Part shown: in pieces, positions 25,390 through 35,653 of the stretch
Numbering within the stretch: the stretch's first letter is position 1
Layout of the letters: every line of letters begins with the position of its first letter
NCBI GenBank assembly: GCA_018714855.1
Contig: DVMT01000027.1
Span: forward strand, 1 to 49,415
Reading direction: 5' to 3'
Source of the DNA: Candidatus Aphodocola excrementigallinarum
GTDB lineage: Bacteria; Bacillota_I; Bacilli_A; RF39; UBA660
Length of the DNA stretch: 49,415 nt
Notes under the pieces: model-generated
Database searches by the model: none
Told to the model about the DNA's origin: nothing
Seen by the model: the letters and a program-made list of their open reading frames with translations, nothing else
Position numbers and translations under genes: made by a program

Positions 25390-25419
25390 TTGCATAAAAA
25401 AAGAAGCCTTATGACTTCT
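25390..25419 (-). terminator. Terminator of the HerA-like gene
   Basis: Minus strand AAGAAGTC, loop ATAA, GGCTTCTT, then a T run; one G-U pair in an eight-pair stem. It isolates the HerA gene from the type VII promoter. Confidence 0.8.
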
Positions 25420-27411
25420 TTAGTACCATAATCTTGATACATCAACGTTCTGACTCATTGGTTGTGGATATGGCATTTCTAACTTAACAATTGTTGGAAG
25501 CTTGAATGCTGATCCAAACACAACACAAGTACCAGGCTGTAATCCTTTCATTTTTTCTACTATCTCATCGGTTATGAAAGGCACCATCTGTTTAATAAAC
25601 TGCACGTCTTTAGGATGCTGCATTTTAAATATTAAAAAGTTAGAGCACTGTGATAATACGGTTTCACTCATCTCTGAAGGTCTTTGTGAGATGAGTCCTA
25701 AAATAACACCGTACTTTCTTCCTTCTTTTGCAATTCTATCAAATATGTTATATCCAAGTATTTTAGTATCAGAATCTTGTTGTACGTAACGGTGTGCTTC
25801 TTCTAATATTAAGTGTACTGGAAATGATCCTCTTTGTTGAAGTTTAGACGTAAAGTCAAATAATAATTTTGCATATATCTTACATATTGTTTTTGCAAGT
25901 CTATCATCTAGATAACTTATGTTTATATTAATTATTTGAGCTCGTGCGCCATTAGGGGCCGTAATTAGCTCTTTTATAAAGGTTTGTTTATCAATGTATT
26001 TATCAACCTTAAAATACTCAGCGTATTCACCCTTAATTAAAGAGTCTAACCTTACTTTAAGTACGTTTGCTTTATCATATAGTTTATCACTTTTTAAAAT
26101 ACCTTCTGATATTAAAGCAAATTCAAATGCCTCTCTTAGGTTTTCTAAGGTAAAAGGAATCGTTCCATCTGGTAATTCTAGTTTTAAGTCATCGTTTATA
26201 AATTTCTTTATAAATTCTGTTACAAGCTGCATCTCCCCTATTTTACCTTCTTTATCAATTATTAAACATTGTCTTAAGCTTCTTATGTAACCAGGTTGTG
26301 CAATAGGTGTTTCTAAGTTTAAATCCGGTGTGTTAAAAGACGTTAATATTGCAAATATCTGGTCATGTATCTGTGATGCACTGCCGCCGGAATATAAAAC
26401 CTCTAGTATTGCTTTTGCAATTATATCGTTTTTATAAACCTTGGTTTCTTCTTCATTTCCAGAAAACACGGTAACTAATCTTAAGGCTTTTTCAATTATT
26501 GGTAATTGGGTTGGATCCTCGGCTTCAAGCAAAAGAGCAAAATCATCAACGTCTAAAAGCCATAAAGGTAATTTTATTAAAGAATTTGGATTTGTTCTTA
26601 CGTTCGTCGAATATCTTTTAAATTGAACGCTACTATTTGGAATCGATAAAGCACTTTCATACTCACCATAAGCATCAAATATAAACACGCAGGCGTTTCT
26701 TGGAGCTTGATTAGTGTTAAAGAAAATGTTTTGAAATATTCTTGCAACACCACAAGACTTACCAGAACCAGTATTTCCAAAAATAGCAAAATGGTTACTA
26801 AAAAACGTGTTAGTAGGAACGTAAGCAGGGGTATTATTATAAAGTGGCATAGTACCTATTAATACCTTTTTAAGTACGTTATTTTGATCATCTACCACGA
26901 TCATTTTAGTTTCTTCATCAGTTGCGGCAAAGCACCTATTACCAATTGATGGCTTAGTAAGTACTCCAGGAACAAACCTTACGCCTTGTATTTCTCCTAT
27001 TAACGTTATTTGTCCACTGTCCTGGTTTAAACTTATTAAGGTTCCAACTATTCTTTGGTTTGTATTAGTTACAAAAATAACATGATGATCAAGCAAATTC
27101 TTTTCAAAAGCTAAAGAAGAAGTAACTTTAATTGTTACGCTATCAACCCCAACGTTTTGTACGATACCAATTTCATTTGGCATAGGCTGATAAACTGGTT
27201 CTTGAGGCTTATCATCTTGCTTACTAGTATCTATGCTACCTACATCATCAGTTTCTACTTTCTCTTCCCTGCTTTTTTCATCTTCATTATTTTCACTTGC
27301 ATTTAAATCAGTTTTTTCCTCTTCATTTAAATCATCAGATAAAACATTATCCTCGTTTATTTCTTCAACGTCTTCAATTGTGTCTAATTCATTATCTTGC
27401 ATGTTTTTCAC
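25420..27411 (-). CDS. HerA-like DNA translocase / DUF87 ATPase
   Basis: 663 residues. About 80 N-terminal residues are acidic and low complexity. A small beta-barrel (HAS-barrel-like, about 85-185: EIGIVQNVGVDSVTIKV) precedes the HerA/FtsK-type ATPase core with Walker A FGNTGSGKS near residue 207, Walker B in FPVHLILEEAHRYV and an Arg-finger-like segment after EGRKYGVILGLISQRPSEM. HerA ATPases form hexamers that pump DNA, usually with the nuclease NurA for end resection, and some serve antiphage systems. No NurA or SIR2 partner is adjacent. The gene has its own terminator and a possible extended -10 (TGTTATAAT, 27437-27445), so a link with the neighbouring type VII operon is not implied. Confidence 0.85.
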   Translation of the reverse strand: MKNMQDNELDTIEDVEEINEDNVLSDDLNEEEKTDLNASENNEDEKSREEKVETDDVGSIDTSKQDDKPQEPVYQPMPNEIGIVQNVGVDSVTIKVTSSLAFEKNLLDHHVIFVTNTNQRIVGTLISLNQDSGQITLIGEIQGVRFVPGVLTKPSIGNRCFAATDEETKMIVVDDQNNVLKKVLIGTMPLYNNTPAYVPTNTFFSNHFAIFGNTGSGKSCGVARIFQNIFFNTNQAPRNACVFIFDAYGEYESALSIPNSSVQFKRYSTNVRTNPNSLIKLPLWLLDVDDFALLLEAEDPTQLPIIEKALRLVTVFSGNEEETKVYKNDIIAKAILEVLYSGGSASQIHDQIFAILTSFNTPDLNLETPIAQPGYIRSLRQCLIIDKEGKIGEMQLVTEFIKKFINDDLKLELPDGTIPFTLENLREAFEFALISEGILKSDKLYDKANVLKVRLDSLIKGEYAEYFKVDKYIDKQTFIKELITAPNGARAQIININISYLDDRLAKTICKIYAKLLFDFTSKLQQRGSFPVHLILEEAHRYVQQDSDTKILGYNIFDRIAKEGRKYGVILGLISQRPSEMSETVLSQCSNFLIFKMQHPKDVQFIKQMVPFITDEIVEKMKGLQPGTCVVFGSAFKLPTIVKLEMPYPQPMSQNVDVSRLWY

Positions 27412-27483
27412 CCCTATTTATCTACTTTACAAAATAATTATAACATTTGTTTAAAAAAAATAAAATATTTATTTAAAACTAAG

Positions 27484-27512
27484 TTGACATTTATATAACC
27501 TAAATGTAATAT
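27484..27512 (+). promoter_or_regulatory. Promoter of the ABC transporter operon
   Basis: TTGACA (27484-27489), 17 bases, TAATAT (27507-27512), with an overlapping TATAAT two bases further. GGAGG follows at the right distance from the ATG at 27537. Confidence 0.75.
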
Positions 27513-27536
27513 AATAACTAGAAAAGGAGGGTTTTT

Positions 27537-28238
27537 ATGGCTTATATTGAATTTAAATTAGTATGTAAAAATTATGATAGCAACGAAAAAGAAATCAAAG
27601 CTTTAAAAAAAGCCAGCTTTGAAATAGATAAAGGACAATTAGTAGTCATAACGGGCCCTTCGTTATCTGGTAAAACAACTATTTTAAACATTTTAGGTGG
27701 ATTAGATAAACAAACCAGTGGCAACGTTATTGTAGACGGTATCAGCCTAGATAAATTAAAAGGAAGAAAGCTTACTAAATACAGAAGAAACTACGTTGGT
27801 TTAATATTAGATGATTTTAATTTACTTAATAATTTAACATTGTTAGAAAACGTTGAGCTTTCAAGTCAAATATCTAAAGAAAAAAAGGAACCTACTAGCA
27901 TTATAAAAAAACTTTCTTTAACTAAGAAAAAAGATGATTTTATTTACATGTTAACAAAAGAAGAAAAGAAAAAAACTTTAATAGCAAGAGCAATATGTAA
28001 AAACCCAAAACTTATTTTATGTGATAATATAACCGATAACTTAGACGAAAAAAGCAAAAAACAAGTTTTAAAACTTTTACAAAGCTTAAGCAAAAAGGAT
28101 AAAACAACAATTATAATAGCAACTAATGATGAAAGCATACTTCCTATTGCAAATAAAATCATCACTTTAAAAAACGGAACCATATCAGATGTTAAAGTAA
28201 ATAAAAAACCTAAATCAGTAGGTGATCTTACATGGTGA
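27537..28238 (+). CDS. MacB/FtsE-type ABC ATPase with degenerate catalytic motifs
   Basis: 233 residues, aligned over its length to LolD/MacB ATPases. Walker A is intact (GPSLSGKTT) and the D-loop region is recognisable (TDNLDEKS). The other catalytic elements are changed: Q-loop FQ reads LDDFNLL, the LSGGQ signature reads LTKEEKKKTLIARA, Walker B DEP reads CDNIT (catalytic Glu replaced by Asn), and the H-loop THD reads ATNDE (His replaced by Asn). It can probably bind ATP but should hydrolyse it poorly. It overlaps the permease gene by seven bases, so the pair forms one complex in the membrane. Confidence 0.88.
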   Translation: MAYIEFKLVCKNYDSNEKEIKALKKASFEIDKGQLVVITGPSLSGKTTILNILGGLDKQTSGNVIVDGISLDKLKGRKLTKYRRNYVGLILDDFNLLNNLTLLENVELSSQISKEKKEPTSIIKKLSLTKKKDDFIYMLTKEEKKKTLIARAICKNPKLILCDNITDNLDEKSKKQVLKLLQSLSKKDKTTIIIATNDESILPIANKIITLKNGTISDVKVNKKPKSVGDLTW

Positions 28239-30814
28239 AAAACAAAAGCATATTAAAAGATACATTAAGAGAAATTAGTTTTAACAAAAAAAGATTTATA
28301 TTACTTTTATTAATTATAATGATAGGCACCGGTCTTTTCGTTGGCCTAAAATCAACCGCTAAAGACATGAAGCAAACTTCTTTAGATTATTATAATAAGA
28401 CTAATTTATTTGATATTGAACTTACGCAAAAAACTGGTTTTGTAAAAAGTGATGTTGATAAATTAAAAAGCATACAAGGTATAAAAGGAGTTATGCTAAC
28501 AAAAAGCTTAGATGTATTAGCATCAACCGATGATAAAGATTATACTCTAAGATTAAATAGCATAAGTGATAATAAAGATGATAAAAAAGATGATTATATA
28601 AATCATTTGATACTAACTGATGGTACATATCCTAAGACAGTAAACGAAGGTTTAGTTGACGAAGCGTTTTTAAAAGATGCAAATCTAAAAATTGGAGATT
28701 TAGTAACGCTAGAACCAGAAAGTGATAATTTATTAAGGGCAAAAAAAATCAAAATCGTAGGAAGCATTAAAAACAGCTTATACTCTCTTGCTAACAAAAC
28801 GGATGATGAGAAAATAGATTATTACATGTACTTGCCTGAAAACGATTTTACATCAAATCATTATAATTATGCATACATAACTTTAAATAACGCAAATAAA
28901 TATGATACATATAAAAAAGAATATGAAAATTATGTACAAAGTTTTATAAATGATATAAATAATACTATTAATGAAGGTAACAAAGATAAAAAAGAACAAA
29001 TAACTAACGAATTAAACGAAGAAATTGAAGAACTACAAGATGATTTATATAGGTTAAATATATCAAGCGACGAAACTTTAAAAGATGAAAAAGAAGCAAT
29101 TAAAAAGCAAATAAATCAAAATGAAACTAAACTATCAGAAATAGAAAATGATACCTTAACTGTTAACACAAGAAATAATCATAATGGTTTTTATGAATAT
29201 GAGCAAGAAATAAAAAGAATAGAAAATATAAGTAAAGTAGTACCGTTAATATTTTTATTAATGACCATTTTGGTTATTGTAATTTCAACGTATAAAATGA
29301 TACTTAAAGAAAAAAACAGAATTGCAACTTTAAGATCATTAGGATACACAACTTTTGATATTTTATTTAAATACATATTATATGCTTTATTAGCAAGTCT
29401 AATAGGAAGCATATTAGGAAGTTTTCTATTCTGTAAAGTAATTCCTTTAATTATTGGGTATTCTTACTCTATTGTATATGACATGCCAAATATTACCACT
29501 AATTTACAAATGAATTATGTTTTATTTTCAATTTTATTTTCGGTTTTGACAAGCATTTTATTAACAACGTTAGTATTTATTTTAACAATTAAAAACAACT
29601 GTTTAAAACTAATTAAATCTTCTACCCCTAAAAAAGAAGTAAAAAAATTAGAAAATAATAATTTATTTAAAAAACTAGGCTTTTTAAGTAAACTTGCTTT
29701 CAAAAACGTGTTTAGATGTAAAAAAATAACGTTTATAACAGTTATAATAACTTGTTTTATAACTATCCTACTTTTAGTGTCTTTTGGTTATAAAAACTCA
29801 TCTAATAAAACCATAAATAATCAGTTTAACAAGATTAACAAATATGATATGAAAATAGACGTTATAAGTAATAACAGTAATAAAAACATAAATGAAATAA
29901 TAAAAAAACTTGATGATAATAAAAATATTAAGCAAACAAAAAAAGTATATAGCACTAATATAGATATAAACACAAAAAATAATAATGATACATCTTATTT
30001 AATGGTAATAAAAAACAATAAAAACTTAAGTGATTTTATTAATTTAAAAACAGAAGATAACAAAAACATAAAATTATCAAATGATGGTGTTATTATATCT
30101 TCTTCTTTAGCTAATAAATTAAATCTTAAAGTAAATGATAAAATAACAATTAATTTAAATAATAGTAATTTTAAGGTAAAAGTAAGTAACATATTTAAAA
30201 ACTACATAGATAATAACATTTATATGTCTAACAGCTTATATGAAAAACTAACTGATAAAAAAGTTATATATAATAGTATTTTACTAATAAACAATAAATT
30301 ATCTGATAGTAAAACAGAAGATTTAAAATATGAAATATCAAATCTTGATAACGTGTTACAAGTAACTGATAAAAAAAGCGCAATAGAAAGTTATCAAAAC
30401 ATGATTTCATCAGTTAATTACGTATCTTACTTTTTAAGTATATCAACCATAATACTAGCATTTATAATTTTATATTACCTATCGCGTATAAACATTAGTG
30501 AAAGAAAAAATGAAATAGTATCATTAAAACAGCTAGGATTTTATGATAAAGAAATTATCAATTATCTTTTTAAGGAAAGTTTAATTGCAACTATAATAGG
30601 TATTTTAATAGGTTTGGTATCCGGCAGTGTTATAAGTTATTTAGTTATGAAAAACTTTAACATAAGTACGTTTATTTATAGTTTTAACATAAGTATAATT
30701 AGTTATTTACTATCAATAATAATTATTATTATAATATTGTTAATAATATATTTTATATTGTATTACCATTTAAAAAAAATAAATATTGCAGATGAAATAA
30801 ATGAAAATGAATAA
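28232..30814 (+). CDS. FtsX/MacB-like ABC permease
   Basis: 860 residues. Membrane helices at about 19-38, then a large extracytoplasmic domain including a coiled coil (about 245-305), three helices of a first FtsX unit (about 335-460, with the typical [15 protein letters not shown] after the first), a second unit starting near 485-510, a second external domain, and three C-terminal helices (about 725-850, with [20 protein letters not shown]). This is the mechanotransmission-type exporter family, which handles peptides, lipoproteins or envelope signals. Start overlaps the ATPase gene. Substrate is not predictable. The partner ATPase looks catalytically impaired, so the complex may be regulatory. 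Confidence 0.88.
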   Translation: MVKNKSILKDTLREISFNKKRFILLLLIIMIGTGLFVGLKSTAKDMKQTSLDYYNKTNLFDIELTQKTGFVKSDVDKLKSIQGIKGVMLTKSLDVLASTDDKDYTLRLNSISDNKDDKKDDYINHLILTDGTYPKTVNEGLVDEAFLKDANLKIGDLVTLEPESDNLLRAKKIKIVGSIKNSLYSLANKTDDEKIDYYMYLPENDFTSNHYNYAYITLNNANKYDTYKKEYENYVQSFINDINNTINEGNKDKKEQITNELNEEIEELQDDLYRLNISSDETLKDEKEAIKKQINQNETKLSEIENDTLTVNTRNNHNGFYEYEQEIKRIENISKVVPLIFLLMTILVIVISTYKMILKEKNRIATLRSLGYTTFDILFKYILYALLASLIGSILGSFLFCKVIPLIIGYSYSIVYDMPNITTNLQMNYVLFSILFSVLTSILLTTLVFILTIKNNCLKLIKSSTPKKEVKKLENNNLFKKLGFLSKLAFKNVFRCKKITFITVIITCFITILLLVSFGYKNSSNKTINNQFNKINKYDMKIDVISNNSNKNINEIIKKLDDNKNIKQTKKVYSTNIDINTKNNNDTSYLMVIKNNKNLSDFINLKTEDNKNIKLSNDGVIISSSLANKLNLKVNDKITINLNNSNFKVKVSNIFKNYIDNNIYMSNSLYEKLTDKKVIYNSILLINNKLSDSKTEDLKYEISNLDNVLQVTDKKSAIESYQNMISSVNYVSYFLSISTIILAFIILYYLSRINISERKNEIVSLKQLGFYDKEIINYLFKESLIATIIGILIGLVSGSVISYLVMKNFNISTFIYSFNISIISYLLSIIIIIIILLIIYFILYYHLKKINIADEINENE

Positions 30815-30839
30815 AATCATGTAAAGTAAATATAATAAA

Positions 30840-30877
30840 AATAGCATTGTTGCAGTTGCAACATTGTTATTTTTTTG
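30840..30877 (+). terminator. Terminator of the ABC operon
   Basis: A 15-base near-perfect inverted repeat (AATAGCATTGTTGCA / TGCAACATTGTTATT, two-base loop) followed by a T run. TATAAT boxes for pflB follow at once, so the pflB promoter probably overlaps the terminator. Confidence 0.8.
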
Positions 30878-30918
30878 TTTGTTGTATAATAATATCGTAT
30901 AATAAAGGAGGTATTAAA

Positions 30919-33144
30919 ATGGATCAATGGAAAGATTTTAAAGGCGAAGATTGGAAAAATAAAATAGACGTTAAACAATTTATATTAGATAACTACACGG
31001 AATATAAAGGTGACGAAAGCTTTTTAAAAGGGCCTACAGAAAAAACAAAAAGATTAAATGATAAATATAATAAACTTGCAAAAATAGAAATAGAAAAAGG
31101 TGTTTATGACGTTGATACAAAAACGGTATCAGGAATAAATAATTATAAGCCTGGATACCTAATTAAAGAAGATGAGGTAATCGTTGGTTTTCAAACCGAT
31201 GAACCATTAAAAAGAATAACAAACGCATTCGGTGGAATGCGAATGGTAAAACAAGAATTAGAAGCATACGGTTATGAATTAGATGATGAGTTCAAAAAAA
31301 GATTTGAATACAGAAAAACTCATAATGACGGCGTATTTGACGCATACACAACAGATATTAGAAAAGCAAGACACGCAGGACTTTTAACTGGTCTACCTGA
31401 TGCTTATGGAAGAGGTAGAATAATTGGAGATTATAGAAGAATTGCTCTTTACGGAATAGATTTTTTAGTTGAGGAAAAGAAAAAAGATTTACTTGATCTA
31501 GAAAAAGAAGAGTTAACCGAAGAAATGATTCGTCTAAGAGAAGAAGTATCAGAACAAATTAAAGCCTTAGGCGAAATAAAAGATATGGCTAAAAGTTATG
31601 GTTTTGATATTTCTAAACCGGCTTCTAACGCTAAAGAAGCAACGCAGTGGCTATACTTTGGATATCTTGCTGCCATAAAAGAAAATAATGGTGCTGCAAT
31701 GAGTTTAGGTAGAACATCTACATTCTTAGATATATACTTTGAAAGAGATTTAAAAAACGGTGTGATAACAGAAACTGACGCTCAAGAGATAATAGATCAG
31801 TTCATCATGAAACTTAGAATGGCAAGACATTTAAGAACTCCTGAATATAACGAGTTATTCGCAGGAGATCCAACTTGGGTTACTGAGTCAATAGCAGGTA
31901 TGAGTGAAGATGGTAAATCAATGGTTACCAAAAACTCATATAGATATCTAAACACCTTGTACAATTTAGGATCAGCTCCTGAACCCAACCTAACCATTTT
32001 ATGGAGTGACCGTCTACCAGAAAACTTCAAAATATACTGCGCTAAAGTATCAATTGACACTGATGCTATTCAGTATGAATCAGATGAATTAATGAGACCT
32101 ATTCATGGTTGTGATTACGCTATTGCATGTTGCGTTTCTGCTATGACGGTTGGTAAACAAATGCAATTTTTTGGAGCTAGATGTAACTTAGCTAAAACAT
32201 TATTATATGCAATTAACGGTGGCTATGATGAAATAAAAAAAGAACTAGTTGTTGATGGATTAGATAAAATTCTAGATGAATATTTAGACTATGAAACCGT
32301 TAGAAAAGCATATTCTAAAGCCATGAAAAAAGTTGCAAAAACATACGTTGATGCAATGAACATAATTCACTATATGCATGATAAATACGCATACGAAAGA
32401 GGTCAAATGGCACTTCATGATACAAAAGTAGGACGTTTAATGGCATTCGGTGTTGCAGGTTTTTCGGTTGCAATAGATTCACTTTCTGCAATAAAGTTTG
32501 CAAAAGTAAAACCAATAAGGGATGAAAATGGTATCGCCGTTGATTTTGAAATTGAAGGAGATTTTCCAAAATATGGAAATGATGATGATAGAGCTGACCT
32601 AATCGGAAAAGAACTATTAGAAGAGTTCTATAATGACTTAAAAGAACACCCTGCTTATCGTGGTGCAAAACACACGTTATCTGTTTTAACAATAACTTCA
32701 AACGTAATGTATGGTAAAAAAACAGGATCAACGCCAGACGGAAGAAAAAAAGGTGTAGCATTTGCACCTGGTGCTAACCCAATGCATGGTAGAGATTCAA
32801 GCGGTGCTCTTGCATCACTTAACTCAGTTGCTAAAATGCCTTATACTAATGTTTGTGAAGATGGTATTTCAAATACGTTTTCTATCGTTCCTAGTGCATT
32901 AGGTCATTCTAAGGATGAACAAATAGAAAACCTAGTAAACGTACTTGATGGATATTTTGAAAAAGGTGCTCATCATATAAACGTTAACGTTCTTAATAGA
33001 GAAATGTTAATAGATGCAATGAATCATCCTGGTAAATACCCTACTTTAACCATTAGAGTATCTGGTTATGCCGTTTTATTTGATAAATTATCACTAGAAC
33101 ATAAAAAAGAAGTAATCGCCCGTACGTTCCACGAAAAAATGTAA
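30919..33144 (+). CDS. pflB: Pyruvate formate-lyase (formate C-acetyltransferase)
   Basis: 741 residues from the ATG at 30919, which follows AAAGGAGG; the 24 extra residues of the track start lie over the promoter. Active-site cysteines Cys404-Cys405 in [10 protein letters not shown] and the glycyl radical site in RVSGYAV (Gly about 716) are intact. The enzyme converts pyruvate and CoA to acetyl-CoA and formate under anoxia through a glycyl radical installed by PflA, whose gene follows. It indicates a strictly fermentative, anaerobic lifestyle. Confidence 0.97.
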   Translation: MDQWKDFKGEDWKNKIDVKQFILDNYTEYKGDESFLKGPTEKTKRLNDKYNKLAKIEIEKGVYDVDTKTVSGINNYKPGYLIKEDEVIVGFQTDEPLKRITNAFGGMRMVKQELEAYGYELDDEFKKRFEYRKTHNDGVFDAYTTDIRKARHAGLLTGLPDAYGRGRIIGDYRRIALYGIDFLVEEKKKDLLDLEKEELTEEMIRLREEVSEQIKALGEIKDMAKSYGFDISKPASNAKEATQWLYFGYLAAIKENNGAAMSLGRTSTFLDIYFERDLKNGVITETDAQEIIDQFIMKLRMARHLRTPEYNELFAGDPTWVTESIAGMSEDGKSMVTKNSYRYLNTLYNLGSAPEPNLTILWSDRLPENFKIYCAKVSIDTDAIQYESDELMRPIHGCDYAIACCVSAMTVGKQMQFFGARCNLAKTLLYAINGGYDEIKKELVVDGLDKILDEYLDYETVRKAYSKAMKKVAKTYVDAMNIIHYMHDKYAYERGQMALHDTKVGRLMAFGVAGFSVAIDSLSAIKFAKVKPIRDENGIAVDFEIEGDFPKYGNDDDRADLIGKELLEEFYNDLKEHPAYRGAKHTLSVLTITSNVMYGKKTGSTPDGRKKGVAFAPGANPMHGRDSSGALASLNSVAKMPYTNVCEDGISNTFSIVPSALGHSKDEQIENLVNVLDGYFEKGAHHINVNVLNREMLIDAMNHPGKYPTLTIRVSGYAVLFDKLSLEHKKEVIARTFHEKM

Positions 33145-33146
33145 TA

Positions 33147-33173
33147 AAGTCAAGTTTTAAGCTTGGCTTTTTA
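33147..33173 (+). terminator. Terminator of pflB
   Basis: AAGTCAAG, seven-base loop, CTTGGCTT, then TTTTT. pflA is therefore probably transcribed separately. Confidence 0.7.
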
Positions 33174-33409
33174 TATTAACTCATATTCTCTATCTATTAC
33201 GTTGTCATTTGGAACATATTCAAAAACAAATTCATTATCTTTCCTACATAAAATAATGCCTAATGTTGGATTTTGATTGGGTGTCTTTATATTTTTATCA
33301 ATGTAATTTATGTATGTTTTTAAATCACTTCTGTTTTTAGATATATCCTTTACTTTTTATATACCCCGTTATTTATTAATTCGTTTTTTATTTCGTTATA
33401 ATAGTTCAT
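33171..33409 (-). pseudogene. Remnant of a DUF1016 (YhcG-like) PDDEXK nuclease gene
   Basis: The minus strand starts with a ribosome site and ATG encoding MNYYNEIKNELINNGVYKK, the usual opening of this family. A one-base loss in the A run then shifts the frame; the restored frame reads VKDISKNRSDLKTY and jumps directly to the family C-terminus (YINYIDKNIKTPNQNPTLGI ... YELI, stop at 33171). About 250 internal codons are missing. The C-terminal part aligns with the intact gene at 39996-41021 (YVNYYDRKIKQEDENPTVGI). It is inserted antisense between pflB and pflA. Confidence 0.8.
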
Positions 33410-33464
33410 GTAATAGTTCCTTTCGTTTTTTTAGTTTTCTATTATATAAACTATTTTTAAAAAA

Positions 33465-33505
33465 ATTGTTGGATATTGTATTTAATCAATATATAATTAA
33501 GTTGG
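33465..33505 (+). promoter_or_regulatory. Promoter of pflA
   Basis: TTGGAT, 17 bases (ATTGTATTTAATCAATA), TATAAT, then the weak ribosome site TTGGTGAT before the ATG at 33514. Confidence 0.55.
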
Positions 33506-33513
33506 TGATTAAA

Positions 33514-34227
33514 ATGATAGGAAAAATTAACAGTATAGAGTCGATGGGACTAGTAGATGGACCAGGTGTTAGGTTTGTTGTATTTATGCAAGGATGCCCT
33601 TTAAGATGTAAATTTTGTCATAATCCTGAAACTTGGAAATTAAATGGTAATAAAGATAATTATACTCCAGAAGAACTAATTAAAAAGATACTAAATTATA
33701 AACCATATTTTAAAAGAAATGGTGGGGTTACCTTCTCCGGTGGAGAGCCTTTAATACAAAAAGAGTTTTTACTTGAATGTTTAAAGCTATGCAAAAAAAA
33801 TGATATTAATACATGTTTAGATACCGCAGGAAGCATATTAGATTGTGAAGAAATATTAAAATATACTGATCTTGTTTTATTAGATATTAAAGGTACAAAC
33901 AAAAAAAATTATGAAGAAATGACTCATGGTAATTTTGATAACGCAATTAAATTTATAAAACTATGTGAAAAGTTAAACAAAAAACTTTGGCTAAGAGTCG
34001 TAATAGTACCTGGTATAAACGATACAAAAGAATATATATATGAACTAGTTAAATTTATAAAACCGATTAAAAACGTAGAAAAGATAGAATTTTTACCATA
34101 TCACACTTTAGGAGTTCATAAATATGAAGACTTAAAAATTACTTATCCATTAAAAGGTGTTCATGATATGGATAAAGATAAATGTAAAAAATTGGAAAAT
34201 ATGTTAAAAGAAGAGTTAAAGCGTTAG
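33514..34227 (+). CDS. pflA: Pyruvate formate-lyase activating enzyme
   Basis: 237 residues from the ATG at 33514. The upstream 68 residues in the track have no homology and lie over the antisense nuclease remnant. It is a radical SAM protein: the CxxxCxxC cluster is in QGCPLRCKFCHNPETW, the GGE motif in VTFSGGEPL. It cleaves S-adenosylmethionine to abstract hydrogen from the glycine of PflB, forming the active radical. The 3' end overlaps the convergent murF by 12 bases. Confidence 0.96.
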   Translation: MIGKINSIESMGLVDGPGVRFVVFMQGCPLRCKFCHNPETWKLNGNKDNYTPEELIKKILNYKPYFKRNGGVTFSGGEPLIQKEFLLECLKLCKKNDINTCLDTAGSILDCEEILKYTDLVLLDIKGTNKKNYEEMTHGNFDNAIKFIKLCEKLNKKLWLRVVIVPGINDTKEYIYELVKFIKPIKNVEKIEFLPYHTLGVHKYEDLKITYPLKGVHDMDKDKCKKLENMLKEELKR

Positions 34228-35583
34228 CTCTTCTTTTAAATAGTTAACCAAATTAATGAGATTCATACCATGTGATCCCTTAATTAATATAACATCATCT
34301 TTTTTTATTAACTTTTTCAAATAACTTCTTGATTTTTCCTCTCGTTTAAAATGCTTAACGTTAAAACCTGATTTTTTAGCTTCCTTTGCAATTATTTTAG
34401 AGTACTTACCAATAGTAATTAAATAATCAATATTAGTCTTAGATAATTCTTTGCCTATTTTTTTATGAATTATTTTAGATTCTTTTCCAAGTTCTAAAAC
34501 GTCTGCTAAAACAAGTATCTTTCTTTTATTAAATTTATTTAAATAGCCAATAGCTAGTTTCATAGAATCAAAAGAAGCGTTATAAGTATCATCTATTAAG
34601 GTAACGTTATTATTTATGTTAACTTCTTCTAGCCTATGGTTTTTAGTAATAAATGTATTTATACCATCTTTTATCATACCTCTTGATAAACCAAGCATCT
34701 TACCTATTAAGAATGCTGGCAATGCATTATAAATAAAAGTTGTTCCAAAATTTACCTTAAAATCTTTTATGTCTGCTATATCAAAAGTGGTTATAAAATC
34801 GTCTTTAATATTACATGGCATTACGTTACTTAAATTATCAATTCCAAACGTTAAAAGTTTAACACCATCTTTTATGTTTTCTTCTATTTTACTTAAATAA
34901 TCATCATCATTATTAACAATTAAATATCCACTATCCATACCATCTATTATTTCCATCTTAGCTTTTAGAATATTTTCTTTATTTTCTAAACTTTCTATAT
35001 GATTTTCATGTATGTTTGTAATAAGTGCAATATCTGGTTTTGCAATTACTGATAAATTATGAATGTGTCCTAAAGAACTCATCCCCATTTCCAGTACCAT
35101 AACATCTTCATTAGTTAATCTTAAAATGGTAATTGGAAGTCCTATTTGACTGTTTTGATTACCAATTGTTTTTAAGACTTTATATTTATGTTTTAAAACA
35201 TTTGCAATCATCTCTTTAGTAGAAGTTTTTCCAACGCTTCCCGTTACCGCAATCACACAGCCTTTAAATAAACTTCTTTTATAAGCAGCAATATCTTGCA
35301 GGCATTTTTTTACATCATTTGATATTAAAACGGTCTTATCATCATAACCTTTTAGATCTAAATCTTTTAATTTACTTAAAACGCAGATGTCCGCCCCATT
35401 TTTAAATGCCTCTTTATAATATAAGGATCCATCGGTATTACTACCCTTTATTCCAAAAAAACATCCACCGGGCACAACTTCTTTAGAATTTATAAAACCT
35501 TCTTTAATTTCTTTATCTTTATCTCCTATTAATAATTTAGCATCACAATTTTCTAAAACGTCTTTAACGGTTATTTTAACCAT
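34216..35583 (-). CDS. murF: UDP-N-acetylmuramoyl-tripeptide--D-alanyl-D-alanine ligase
   Basis: 455 residues, family length. Mur ligase features: substrate-binding N-terminal domain (NSKEVVPGGCFFGIKG), ATP site TGSVGKTSTKEMI near residue 115, NQNSQIGLP, EMGMSSLGHI, NIHENHIESL, and the C-terminal domain with DDTYNASFDSM. It adds D-Ala-D-Ala to the muramyl tripeptide in the cytoplasm. It is located outside the dcw cluster, as a single gene with a GGTGAT-type ribosome site. Confidence 0.96.
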   Translation of the reverse strand: MVKITVKDVLENCDAKLLIGDKDKEIKEGFINSKEVVPGGCFFGIKGSNTDGSLYYKEAFKNGADICVLSKLKDLDLKGYDDKTVLISNDVKKCLQDIAAYKRSLFKGCVIAVTGSVGKTSTKEMIANVLKHKYKVLKTIGNQNSQIGLPITILRLTNEDVMVLEMGMSSLGHIHNLSVIAKPDIALITNIHENHIESLENKENILKAKMEIIDGMDSGYLIVNNDDDYLSKIEENIKDGVKLLTFGIDNLSNVMPCNIKDDFITTFDIADIKDFKVNFGTTFIYNALPAFLIGKMLGLSRGMIKDGINTFITKNHRLEEVNINNNVTLIDDTYNASFDSMKLAIGYLNKFNKRKILVLADVLELGKESKIIHKKIGKELSKTNIDYLITIGKYSKIIAKEAKKSGFNVKHFKREEKSRSYLKKLIKKDDVILIKGSHGMNLINLVNYLKEELTL

Positions 35584-35611
35584 TTATATCACCTAATGAA
35601 TTATATGCATT

Positions 35612-35653
35612 AAAAAAAGAAGATAAATCATTTTTTCTTAACTGATTTATCAT
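35612..35653 (-). terminator. Terminator of the 235-residue protein gene
   Basis: Minus strand GATAAATCA, 12-base loop, TGATTTATC, then TTCTTTTTTT. The left arm covers the end of the coding region. Confidence 0.7.

Noticed and set aside
30847-30918. N-terminal extension of pflB in the track
   Set aside because: It covers the terminator and promoter region; the ATG at 30919 follows AAAGGAGG and matches the family start.
32315-32767. Minus-strand 150-codon ORF inside pflB
   Set aside because: Leu/His-rich shadow frame of a strongly conserved gene.
33310-33513. N-terminal extension of pflA in the track
   Set aside because: Lies over the antisense DUF1016 remnant and promoter; PflA starts at the ATG at 33514.
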